Below, piece by piece: positions 48,118-57,150 of a stretch of DNA of 64,000 nt (the first letter of the stretch is position 1; each line of letters starts with the position of its first letter). Origin of the DNA: Bacteroidota bacterium (GTDB lineage Bacteria > Bacteroidota > Bacteroidia > Chitinophagales > Chitinophagaceae); the NCBI GenBank assembly GCA_029561255.1, contig JAKQJH010000196.1, positions 1-64,000 of the forward strand, read 5' to 3'. Both the position numbers and the translations under genes were made by a program. Below the pieces are notes generated by a model. It ran no database searches, was not told the DNA's origin, and worked only from the letters and a program-made list of their open reading frames with translations.

Positions 48118-49809
48118 TCACTGTCCTTTTTTGAGGGTAATATAGAAATTGGGATTGTACTGTTCAATACCGGTGCCGGGGGGTAACGTAATCTTTTTCC
48201 AGCCGGTCTCCGGATACAGCCAGGAACCCGGCTTCCCCATCAGCTGCAGAGGCATATTGAATCCCTTTACCACATTTGTCCACCTGTAGTTTAGCTCCTG
48301 GCCATTTAACCGGTATTCCAGTTCAGGGATCTGTGTGGTACGTAGATACTGGTCAAATATTTTAGAAAGGTCTTTGCCGGAAACCCGGGACATATAGGTT
48401 TCGATTTCTTTTGAATCCACCGTTTTATGCCTGAATTCCTGGTTCAGTCCGCGCATTATTTTCCTGAAGAGACTGTCATCATGTATCACCTGGCGGATGG
48501 TATGCAGCAGACTGGCGCCTTTATTATACATATCCCCGCTGCCTTCTTTGTTCACGCCATAGGGCCCGATCAGCGGACGGTCATTGGCTATATTATTGCG
48601 GATTCCCTGCAGATAGGCATCACCGGCCGCTTTACCATAATAAAATTCAGTAAACAAGACTTCTGAGTACATGGTGAAACCTTCATGTACCCACATATCC
48701 GCAATATCATTGGAGGTGATATTATTGGCAAACCACTCGTGGCCACTTTCATGGATGATAATATAATCCCATTTCTTTCCCCAGCCACTGCCGGATAAAT
48801 CCATGCCCAGGTAACCATCCATGAAATGATTGCCATAGGCCACCGCACTCTGGTGCTCCATACCCAGGTGCGAGGATTGTACCAGCTTAAATCCGTCTTC
48901 ATAAAAAGGGTAGGGGCCAAACCAGTATTCAAAGGCTTTGAGCATACGCTTTACATCACGGCCAAACTGTTTCGCCGCCCTGGCTGAATCTACATCGAGG
49001 ACCCAGTAATCAAGCGAAAGTTCCTCCCCGGTTTCCCCGGTATAACGATCAGCGAAATGTACATATTTACCAATATAAGGGACGATATTATAACTGTTGA
49101 TTGGATTCTTAACCTGCCAGGTCCAGCTGGTTGTTCCGTTTTTACCTGCTTTTTTATTGATACATCGTCCATTCCCGATTGCTGTTAAATTGTCTGGTAC
49201 GGTAACCGTAAGGGAAGCGCCTTTATCCGGCTCATCCCCCTGGTAGTCTTTACAAGGATACCATACACTGGCGCCCAAACCCTGGCAGGCAACGGTCATC
49301 CATGGCCGGCCGCGGTTATCTTTAGTCCAGATCCAGCCTCCTTCCCAGGGTGGATTGACCGCCTCACGGGGCTTGCCGGAGAAATAGACTGAAATTGAAA
49401 AAAAGGTATAGTTCTGTTCCGCTGGCTGGTGTTTTTGAAACTTCCGTTTCCCAAAGTCAATAAAATACACATTTCCCTCTCTTCGGTATTCGGTCAGAGG
49501 TTCATTTCCCTGTTTCATACTATCAATACGCATCGGTTCCTGTAAATCAAGCTGCATGATTTTGTCCGTACAGTCTTGGGGTACTGTAAAAAGGATTTGA
49601 ACACTGCCTGTTATTTTCTTTGACGAATAATCCGGCGTGATCTGTATATCATATTCAATAACATTCCACCAGTCTCTGCCAGGACCGTTACTGCCACGCA
49701 ATGTATCCTGCCGGGTGAATGTTTCCTTTTTATTGAGCGGTTGGGCGCCACTAAAAAGGGATATTAAAACGAAAGGGAGCACAATTAAAATACGGGAGTG
49801 TCGGTACAT
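48118..49809 (-). CDS. M1 family aminopeptidase
   Basis: 563 aa; signal peptide; IIIHESGHEWFANNITSNDIADMWVHEGFTMYSE (HExxH-18-E). Confidence 0.93.
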   Translation of the reverse strand: MYRHSRILIVLPFVLISLFSGAQPLNKKETFTRQDTLRGSNGPGRDWWNVIEYDIQITPDYSSKKITGSVQILFTVPQDCTDKIMQLDLQEPMRIDSMKQGNEPLTEYRREGNVYFIDFGKRKFQKHQPAEQNYTFFSISVYFSGKPREAVNPPWEGGWIWTKDNRGRPWMTVACQGLGASVWYPCKDYQGDEPDKGASLTVTVPDNLTAIGNGRCINKKAGKNGTTSWTWQVKNPINSYNIVPYIGKYVHFADRYTGETGEELSLDYWVLDVDSARAAKQFGRDVKRMLKAFEYWFGPYPFYEDGFKLVQSSHLGMEHQSAVAYGNHFMDGYLGMDLSGSGWGKKWDYIIIHESGHEWFANNITSNDIADMWVHEGFTMYSEVLFTEFYYGKAAGDAYLQGIRNNIANDRPLIGPYGVNKEGSGDMYNKGASLLHTIRQVIHDDSLFRKIMRGLNQEFRHKTVDSKEIETYMSRVSGKDLSKIFDQYLRTTQIPELEYRLNGQELNYRWTNVVKGFNMPLQLMGKPGSWLYPETGWKKITLPPGTGIEQYNPNFYITLKKGQ

Positions 49810-49871
49810 TCTTTCCGGTTAAACGTTTTATAAGCGATACTTTGCTAATTTAGTCCGACTCTTATTAACTC

Positions 49872-51497
49872 ATGTACCGTTTAACAAAATATTTTCCTTT
49901 TTTACTGGCGATCTGCCTGCTGAGCTCCTGTTATAACAAGACAGGACAGGAAAAGAATATTTTCCATTACAATGAGTTTTCCGGTATTCCGACCCTGGAC
50001 CCGGCCTTTGCCAAAAGTCAGGCAACGATGTGGCCTGCGCACCAGCTATTCAATACCCTGGTGGAAATTGATGATAGTCTTCATATTGTTCCTTCCCTGG
50101 CCACCCGCTGGGACATTTCCGCCGACCGGACTGTATATACTTTTTACCTCAGGAATGATGTTTACTTCCATGATGACCCGGCGTTTCCTGGTGGTAAGGG
50201 GCGAAAAATGAAGGCTGACGATATTGTGTATAGTCTGTCCAGGATCATGGATAAAAGAGTGGCCAGTCCGGGTGCCTGGATCTTCAGCCGGAAAACAGAC
50301 ACCCTGCAACCGTTCGAGGCCTTGGATGATACCACTTTCCGGCTCAATTTACTTTACCCGTACAACCCGATCCTGGGCATTTTATCAATGCAGTATTGTT
50401 CTATTGTTCCCCGGGAAGTCGTGGAATACTACGGGAATGATTTCCGCCGGCACCCGGTCGGCACCGGTCCGTTCAGGATGGTGGCCTGGGAAGAAGGACA
50501 GGCCCTGGTATTGAAACGAAATGAAAAGTATTTTGAAAAAGACAGTGCGGGTAACCCCTTGCCCTACCTGGATGGGGTTAAAGTGAGTTTTTATGACAGC
50601 AAGGCCACGGAATTCTTATTATTCCGGCAAAAGGACCTTGATTTTATTAATGATATTGAAGCATCGTTTAAGGATGAAGTGCTAACCAAGGCCGGTACCC
50701 TGCGAAAAGAGTGGGAGGGTAAGATCAGGCTGATCGCCAGCCCATATCTTAATATTGAATACCTGGGTATTTTAATGGATACCACCAATCCACTTCTTGC
50801 CGGCTCTCCGTTACGGTTAAAAAAAATCAGGCAGGCCATCAACTATGGATTTGACCGGCGTAAGATGACCCTCTACCTGCGTAATTCATTGGGTACACCG
50901 GCAGAGTCCGGGTTTGTGCCACTCGGACTTCCTTCTTTTGACTCAGTAGTGGTCAGGGGCTATCATTTTGATCCGGTTAAAACCCGGCAGTTACTGGCAG
51001 AAGCCGGTTTCCCGGGGGGGAAAGGGTTGCCGGTCATTAAGCTGCTCACGATTGCGATCTATGCGGATATGGCCAATTTTATTGCCAAACAACTGGAAGA
51101 GTCCGGCATACCGGTGCAGGTGGAAGTAGTACAGAAATCACTGTTATTAGATATGACCTCCGGCTCCAGGGCCGCTTTTTTCCGGGGCAGCTGGATTGCC
51201 GATTATCCGGATGCGGAGAACTACCTCTCTGTTTTTTATTCAAAGAATCCCGCTCCTCCCAATTATACCCGTTACCATAATCCGGCTTTTGACCTGTTGT
51301 TCGAAAAAGCGATTGCTGAAACCAATGATTCAATCCGCTACGAACTCTACCGCCAGGCCGATCAGCTTATGATCAATGACGCCCCGGTAGTGCCATTATG
51401 GTATGATAAAGCCGTCCGATTGGTACAAACAAGGGTCGTAGGTTTCCGTGCCAATGCATTAAACCTGCTCGAACTACGTACCACCCGATTTCAATAA
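49872..51497 (+). CDS. ABC transporter substrate-binding lipoprotein (family 5, peptide/oligopeptide)
   Basis: 541 aa; lipobox LLSSC; GIPTLDPAFAKSQATMWPAHQLFNTLVEID...SLATRWDISADRTVYTFYLRNDVYFHDDPAF. Confidence 0.93.
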   Translation: MYRLTKYFPFLLAICLLSSCYNKTGQEKNIFHYNEFSGIPTLDPAFAKSQATMWPAHQLFNTLVEIDDSLHIVPSLATRWDISADRTVYTFYLRNDVYFHDDPAFPGGKGRKMKADDIVYSLSRIMDKRVASPGAWIFSRKTDTLQPFEALDDTTFRLNLLYPYNPILGILSMQYCSIVPREVVEYYGNDFRRHPVGTGPFRMVAWEEGQALVLKRNEKYFEKDSAGNPLPYLDGVKVSFYDSKATEFLLFRQKDLDFINDIEASFKDEVLTKAGTLRKEWEGKIRLIASPYLNIEYLGILMDTTNPLLAGSPLRLKKIRQAINYGFDRRKMTLYLRNSLGTPAESGFVPLGLPSFDSVVVRGYHFDPVKTRQLLAEAGFPGGKGLPVIKLLTIAIYADMANFIAKQLEESGIPVQVEVVQKSLLLDMTSGSRAAFFRGSWIADYPDAENYLSVFYSKNPAPPNYTRYHNPAFDLLFEKAIAETNDSIRYELYRQADQLMINDAPVVPLWYDKAVRLVQTRVVGFRANALNLLELRTTRFQ

Positions 51498-51514
51498 GGG
51501 ATTGATCTTCAGTA

Positions 51515-51532
51515 ACGTATATGTGTATACGT
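51515..51532. promoter_or_regulatory. palindrome ACGTATA-TGTG-TATACGT upstream of T9SS cargo gene
   Basis: 7-bp perfect arms, about 200 bp upstream of ATG 51734. Confidence 0.45.
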
Positions 51533-51733
51533 AAATCTACTAAGTAAATACTATTAATTTTTTGTCGTAAAAGCTTGCATATTTTAAATGTGCATATTAC
51601 TTTTGATGTATCCGAAATATACGGAGTAGGTAAGCAGAATATCTCCGTAAAGTTCATGGGAACATTTCCGGATTAATCCAGATCCTTCGAGCGACCAACG
51701 ATCACAACCCTTTGTAAAACAAAAACCCCTTTT

Positions 51734-52978
51734 ATGAAAACGCGTCTCCTCGCCGTGGTGATGACCATTGTATCTTTTGTCATCTTTTCAACCGAAAAAT
51801 CACAAGCACAGGCAGCTCCCATTTTCAGTTTTAGTTCATATTCTTTAGAGTCAGGTACAGCCCTGAGTAATGGTGCCGTTTACCGTTTCTCAAATGTAAC
51901 CACCGGTGTGGATGCCCTGGTTACCATCAGTGCTGTTACATCCGGTATCACCCTGCGTAATATCGATCGTACGATAGATGGTTATGGTGAAGCTTTTCAA
52001 CCTGAATACCGGATCAATGGCAATACCAATGGATATATAGAATTTCAGATTCGTTTTGTAAACAGTGGCACCAGCACTACTTCAAACAGGCCCATTGTCT
52101 CTGCCACAGGTCTTGATATCGATGGCAGTCCCAGCGGCAGCAATTCACTGAAAGAGTTTAACCGGATTGATATGGGCGGTGGCTCTTATGAATTTAACTC
52201 GTATAATGCAGAGTTGACTGTTTCTCAGTCCGGTACTGCGGTAAGTGGTAATAACTATACCGGCAATTTATTTGGGGCGCTGGTAGATACAACGGCCAAA
52301 GAAGTGATGTTCTCTGTAACGAATACCAATGTGGGTAGCATGACTTACCGGATAGGTTCTAATAACGAAACAAGCGGAAGCAGTACACGATATGCATCGC
52401 TTTATTATAAAAAGTTTACGTATCAGCATTTTCCCCTGGCTATCTCCGGACTCATGTCTTTTGACGGAGTGGCAGTAAATAATAAAGTGAAATTGTCCTG
52501 GGAACTGGCGGCCAATAAATACAGCAAAGTGGTATTGGAAAAAAGTAACACATCTGCCAATTTCACAAAAGTATATGAGGCAAACAGTGGTTCATTTGAT
52601 CATTCAGGGTATACGGATGCCGATGTGCAGGGTGGCCAGCTGTTTTACCGTTTATGTGCCACTAACCTGGAAGGAAAAACAGAATACAGCAGTGTTATCG
52701 CGGTTAAAGTAAGTGGGTTGGTAAAGAATGAAATGAACGTTTATCCTTCACTGATTCAGACAGGGGCCACGTTGGCCGTTGCTCTTGCTGAAAAAACAGA
52801 AGGAACGGTGCTGATATCCGATTTGTCCGGACGGATCGTAAAACAACAGAAAGTAAATCTGCAGGCTGGTTCTAACAGTATCGCGGTCGATGGCTTTGAC
52901 AACTTTGCTAAGGGGAATTATATTGTGGCACTCAGGACGCCGGCAGTAGTATATTCCAGGAAAGTAGTCGTACAATAA
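51734..52978 (+). CDS. secreted hypothetical protein with T9SS type A C-terminal domain
   Basis: 414 aa; signal peptide MKTRLLAVVMTIVSFVIFSTEKSQAQA; KVVLEKSNTSANFTKVYEANSG...; CTD MNVYPSLIQTGATLAVALAEKTEGTVLISDLSGRIVKQQKVNLQAGSNSIAVDGFDNFAKGNYIVAL. Confidence 0.88.
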   Translation: MKTRLLAVVMTIVSFVIFSTEKSQAQAAPIFSFSSYSLESGTALSNGAVYRFSNVTTGVDALVTISAVTSGITLRNIDRTIDGYGEAFQPEYRINGNTNGYIEFQIRFVNSGTSTTSNRPIVSATGLDIDGSPSGSNSLKEFNRIDMGGGSYEFNSYNAELTVSQSGTAVSGNNYTGNLFGALVDTTAKEVMFSVTNTNVGSMTYRIGSNNETSGSSTRYASLYYKKFTYQHFPLAISGLMSFDGVAVNNKVKLSWELAANKYSKVVLEKSNTSANFTKVYEANSGSFDHSGYTDADVQGGQLFYRLCATNLEGKTEYSSVIAVKVSGLVKNEMNVYPSLIQTGATLAVALAEKTEGTVLISDLSGRIVKQQKVNLQAGSNSIAVDGFDNFAKGNYIVALRTPAVVYSRKVVVQ

Positions 52979-53003
52979 AAAAGAGGGGTTTCATTTGAAT
53001 AAG

Positions 53004-53037
53004 AAGGGCTGTATCGCGGATACAGCCCTTTCTTTTT
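53004..53037. terminator. bidirectional terminator
   Basis: aagggctgtatc-gcg-gatacagccctt followed by T run. Confidence 0.88.
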
Positions 53038-53043
53038 TATACA

Positions 53044-53733
53044 TCAACGGTCTTTTCTTAGTTTGTCTTTAAATACTTTCCGGAACTTTTCCAGCTTGGG
53101 TTGTATCACCACCCGGCAATAAGGGTTTGAATTACCATTTAATTCAAAATACTGCTGATGATAATCTTCGGCCGGATAAAATATACTGAAAGGGGTGATT
53201 TCCGTTACGATCGGGCGGTCAAATGCCCCGCTTTTATCCAACGCTGCTTTATAGCTTTCAGCCTTTTCTTTTTGTTCATCGTTGTGGTAAAAAATACCAC
53301 TCCGGTACTGGGTACCCACATCGGCCCCCTGGCGGTTCAGTGTGGTGGGGTCATGCGTCTGCCAGAACACTTCCAGTAATTCATCAAAACTGATTTTGGA
53401 CGTGTCATACGTGATCTGCAGGCATTCGGCATGCCCGGTGTTGCCATCACAGACTTCCTTGTATGTAGGGCTGATCGTTTCGCCACCCGTGTAACCGGAT
53501 ACGGCACTGATCACCCCATCCAGTTCTTCAAAAATGGCTTCAGTACACCAGAAGCAACCATTGGCAAAAGTAGCCACGGCAGCAGTGGCGGGTAAGGGCG
53601 CGGAGTTCATCATAGTTTGCTTTTCTTTTTTAGATTCAGTTGTGCCGGGTGCTTTCTGGGCACAGGCCACCAGGGTGACCAGTCCCGTCATCCAAACGGC
53701 CAGCATCGGCTTCAGGTTTATTCGCTGTTTCAA
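53044..53733 (-). CDS. msrA: peptide-methionine (S)-S-oxide reductase MsrA, predicted lipoprotein
   Basis: 229 aa; lipobox LVTLVAC; ATFANGCFWCTEAIFEELDGVISAVSGYTGG. Confidence 0.95.
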   Translation of the reverse strand: MKQRINLKPMLAVWMTGLVTLVACAQKAPGTTESKKEKQTMMNSAPLPATAAVATFANGCFWCTEAIFEELDGVISAVSGYTGGETISPTYKEVCDGNTGHAECLQITYDTSKISFDELLEVFWQTHDPTTLNRQGADVGTQYRSGIFYHNDEQKEKAESYKAALDKSGAFDRPIVTEITPFSIFYPAEDYHQQYFELNGNSNPYCRVVIQPKLEKFRKVFKDKLRKDR

Positions 53734-53813
53734 GTGGTTAAATTTCGTGAATTATTGAATAGGTTGACGGAATACCCATTAACTTACGGACCAATCATTA
53801 AAACAGATGCCGC

Positions 53814-54287
53814 ATGCGGATTGTTCTAATTCTTTTAACAATTATCCTTTTTTCAGCCTGTAAAACCAAGACCATGACTCCTGAAAAAATCAGTACTACT
53901 GCTTTCCGGCTCAAACCCGGCGAGGATCTCAGGGCCGGAATCGAGAAAATAGTCCGGGAAAAAGACATCCGTGCCGGCTGGGTGGCGACCTGCTCAGGCA
54001 GCCTGACTGATTATGCCATCCGCTTCGCCAATCAGCCCGATGCATCTGCCGGAAGTGGCCATTTCGAAATTGTAAGTCTTACCGGTACTGTAAGTGTGAA
54101 TGGCTCGCACCTGCACCTGAGTATCAGCGACAGCACCGGCCGAACCATTGGCGGACACCTGACAGCCGGTTGCAAGGTTTATACAACGGCCGAAATCGTT
54201 CTTATGTATACGGATAAATATACGTTCACCCGCGAAAAGGACGGCTCCACCCCCTGGGAAGAACTCCAGGTTCATACTAACGACTAA
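53814..54287 (+). CDS. PPC/DUF296 domain lipoprotein
   Basis: 157 aa; MRIVLILLTIILFSACKTK lipobox; AFRLKPGEDLRAGIEKIVREKDIRAGWVATCSGSLTDYAIRFA...LHLSISDSTGRTIGGHL. Confidence 0.88.
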   Translation: MRIVLILLTIILFSACKTKTMTPEKISTTAFRLKPGEDLRAGIEKIVREKDIRAGWVATCSGSLTDYAIRFANQPDASAGSGHFEIVSLTGTVSVNGSHLHLSISDSTGRTIGGHLTAGCKVYTTAEIVLMYTDKYTFTREKDGSTPWEELQVHTND

Positions 54288-54302
54288 TTACTATTGACTC
54301 AA

Positions 54303-54335
54303 AAAAAGGCTCTTTGAAACCAAAGAGCCTTTTTA
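54303..54335. terminator. bidirectional terminator
   Basis: aaaaaggctctttg-aaac-caaagagccttttt. Confidence 0.92.
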
Positions 54336-54359
54336 GTGAGTCAAAAATTCTAAGATAGT

Positions 54360-56939
54360 CTACCTGGGCTCCATTGCATTATTGATCAGGAAAACCAGGT
54401 TCCCGCGGTGTGCTTTTGTTTCTTCATTGGTGGAAACAGCTCCAGCCAGCTGGGTTTTCAGTTTCTTTAATGTGTTCAGTGCTGCGGCCCTTGCCACATC
54501 ATCATATCCCGGATTTTTCGGATCAAGAATAAAGGCGGCTTGCTTAACAAAGGCTGTTTGCAGGTATTGACGGTACACATTTACATTGGTTCTCAGGTCA
54601 GCTTCAAAACAGGCTTTCACCAGATCATTCATCACATCGGCGACACTGTATTGATTCCCATACAGCCGGCTGTTGGTGATCCGCTGTACGGTTGCCGGAT
54701 GCAGGATATGTGCAACAGCGGCTCCCTGCTGATTCAGTACCACCCCGGTAATGCGGTAATCATCACCTGTGCTGCTTTGGTTAAATCCACGGCGCTGGGG
54801 TTGCAGGTAGGGGAGTACCTGGTTGTCGGCATCAAAAGCATTCGGGGCAAAAACATATTTGCTGAGCAATTCCATTGCTTTCTTCTGGGTGGCCAGCGGA
54901 ACCGGTGTGTATGGCTTATTGCCGGAACGCTGGTCAGGTGTACTGCGATCAATATAGATCCCGCCGATATATCGGCTGGCTGCGGCAATCATACTGTTCC
55001 GTTGTCCCTGCAATGCTCCATAACGCGCCCGCAGTTCAGCGAAACTCTGGTTCGGTTTACTGTATTTTTGTACCAGCTTACCCATTACTGAATTAACCAG
55101 TTTCAACCGGTCTTCTGCATAGGCAATGGCATCACTGCTGAGGTCATTAACATTCACCCGCGGATCCATGGCTTTTCCGGGCATACGCATATCATCCCCG
55201 TCATTCCCGAAAGCGAGTTGTGGTTCGGTACTGCGGCTGAGAATAGCACGTAATCCTGCCTCTTCTTCGGCGGCATTGAAGGGCGTATACCCATACTGAA
55301 TGGCCCAGATATCATAAGGCCCGGCAAGCGTGGTATAATAATCGCCCTGTTTGGATTTATCACTGGCAATATTGATCGCCGGATAATCCATCACCGATCC
55401 GATCAATCCCTGTTTACGGGTGATCTCTTTATTATTCAGTTCAGCCATGGAGAGCATCTGGCTGGATTTCATATTATGGTTGAGTCCGAGCGTATGACCC
55501 ATTTCATGCATGATCAGGTAATAGAGAAACTGCTTATGCATTTCTTTGATCTCTGCCGGTCCTGCATCCGTAATATCAGCAACGGTCATTCCGGTCATAA
55601 GCTGTGTTTTCAGTTCCTGAGCCATCGTGCAATTGGCCAGGTGCTGGTGGTCCATGCCTGGTATGTTGAAAACAGGAGCAGGTTGATTGGCCGGTGCCCC
55701 GCTGAATAATTCATCAATAATCGGGGTGTTACTGCCGCTGAACCATTCCACCGTAATATCAGCTCCCAGTATTTGTCCGGTTTTGGGGTTCACAAAACTG
55801 GGGCCGATGGCCCCGTAGGAGGCCTGGGCCGAAGAAACCCAACGGATCACATTGTAGCGGATATCGGCCGGATCCCAATCAGCATCATCCGGCATGATCT
55901 TCATCTGCACAGCGTTGCTGAAACCGGCTTTTTCAAAAGCCGCGTTCCATTTCAGGCCGGCTTCCACGATAGTCTGGCGGTATTCCAGCGGTGTAGTATT
56001 CTCCACCCAGTATACGATTGGCTCAACAGGGTCACTGATTGCTGCGGAAGGATCTTTTTTCTCCAGATGCCAGCGGTTGATCATATCCTTATAAGGCACG
56101 GGGCTGATGCTGGTCTGATCGGTAACCTGTTGCATAAAATAACCCACCCTCGGGTCATCTGCCCGGGGTCTGAAATTATTGGAAGGCATTTCAATCAGGC
56201 TGTGCTGCATCCGTACCCTCACATAACGGGGATCGGTTATATCCGGTCCTCCTGATACAAACGCACCTGGATTATCATACGCCAGGTCCACCACCACATC
56301 GGTATTGCCCGGGTAGGAACGAATCTGGTTGTATTTTGATTTTAAGGGATTCAGTCCGCCCAGGGAAAAACTCATGCCCATGGGCATGCCTGGGATATTA
56401 GCTGGACGCACTGCGTCCATTTTTTCGCTGATAAAAAATCCATCTGCCTGGATCAGGTATCCGGCAGAATCTTCGCCGGTTGATTTCTCAGCCAGGAATA
56501 CAGCTTCCGGTTTGTCTATATTTTTTGTCTTGCTGACCGGATTATTTTCATCGTAGTAAAAAGAGGTATTTACCCGCGAAAATTCAAGTTTATCGTAGGC
56601 TTTCTGCACTTTAAATACAAAAGTCGTCCGGTGCATACTCTGATTCAGAAACAGCTGGGTAGGCCCACTGATTGAAAAGCTCTGGTAGATATATTCCTTA
56701 CCCAGCTGCGCTTTTTTAATATAAAGCTGCACACTTCCGGTAACGGTATCCTGGTATATCGTAAAAAGGCCTTCCATTTTCTTACTGCCTTTCACTTTGT
56801 CAGCTATGCCGGTTGGTTTTTTGGTTTTTACGCTATCTGTCGGAGCTGGTGGCTGAGAGGGCGCAGCCTGCTTGTTTTGTGCTACAGCAGATAGCATCGT
56901 ACCTGTGGTGATCAGGATCAGAAGTGCTTTTCTATTCAT
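54360..56939 (-). CDS. secreted zinc-dependent metalloprotease (DUF5117/DUF5118-type)
   Basis: 859 aa; signal peptide; LYYLIMHEMGHTLGLNHNMKSS (HExxHxxGxxH); RYNVIRWVSSAQASYGAIGPSFVNPKTGQILGADI. Confidence 0.9.
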   Translation of the reverse strand: MNRKALLILITTGTMLSAVAQNKQAAPSQPPAPTDSVKTKKPTGIADKVKGSKKMEGLFTIYQDTVTGSVQLYIKKAQLGKEYIYQSFSISGPTQLFLNQSMHRTTFVFKVQKAYDKLEFSRVNTSFYYDENNPVSKTKNIDKPEAVFLAEKSTGEDSAGYLIQADGFFISEKMDAVRPANIPGMPMGMSFSLGGLNPLKSKYNQIRSYPGNTDVVVDLAYDNPGAFVSGGPDITDPRYVRVRMQHSLIEMPSNNFRPRADDPRVGYFMQQVTDQTSISPVPYKDMINRWHLEKKDPSAAISDPVEPIVYWVENTTPLEYRQTIVEAGLKWNAAFEKAGFSNAVQMKIMPDDADWDPADIRYNVIRWVSSAQASYGAIGPSFVNPKTGQILGADITVEWFSGSNTPIIDELFSGAPANQPAPVFNIPGMDHQHLANCTMAQELKTQLMTGMTVADITDAGPAEIKEMHKQFLYYLIMHEMGHTLGLNHNMKSSQMLSMAELNNKEITRKQGLIGSVMDYPAINIASDKSKQGDYYTTLAGPYDIWAIQYGYTPFNAAEEEAGLRAILSRSTEPQLAFGNDGDDMRMPGKAMDPRVNVNDLSSDAIAYAEDRLKLVNSVMGKLVQKYSKPNQSFAELRARYGALQGQRNSMIAAASRYIGGIYIDRSTPDQRSGNKPYTPVPLATQKKAMELLSKYVFAPNAFDADNQVLPYLQPQRRGFNQSSTGDDYRITGVVLNQQGAAVAHILHPATVQRITNSRLYGNQYSVADVMNDLVKACFEADLRTNVNVYRQYLQTAFVKQAAFILDPKNPGYDDVARAAALNTLKKLKTQLAGAVSTNEETKAHRGNLVFLINNAMEPR

Positions 56940-57150
56940 ATGTTGGGTTTTAATTTGAAAGGACTAACAAGAATAAGGGACAGGAAGATCAGAAAGATAA
57001 GGATTTCTATGAACGGAAGTTTTGGGGGATGAGAGCGGGCCGGCCGGGATAGTATTGTCAAGGGCCCGGGAATCCGGTCTGTTTAGACATGACAATATGC
57101 GTTGAATATCCGAAATTTGCTCCCCATTGATGGTTCACTAAAATCAAAGA

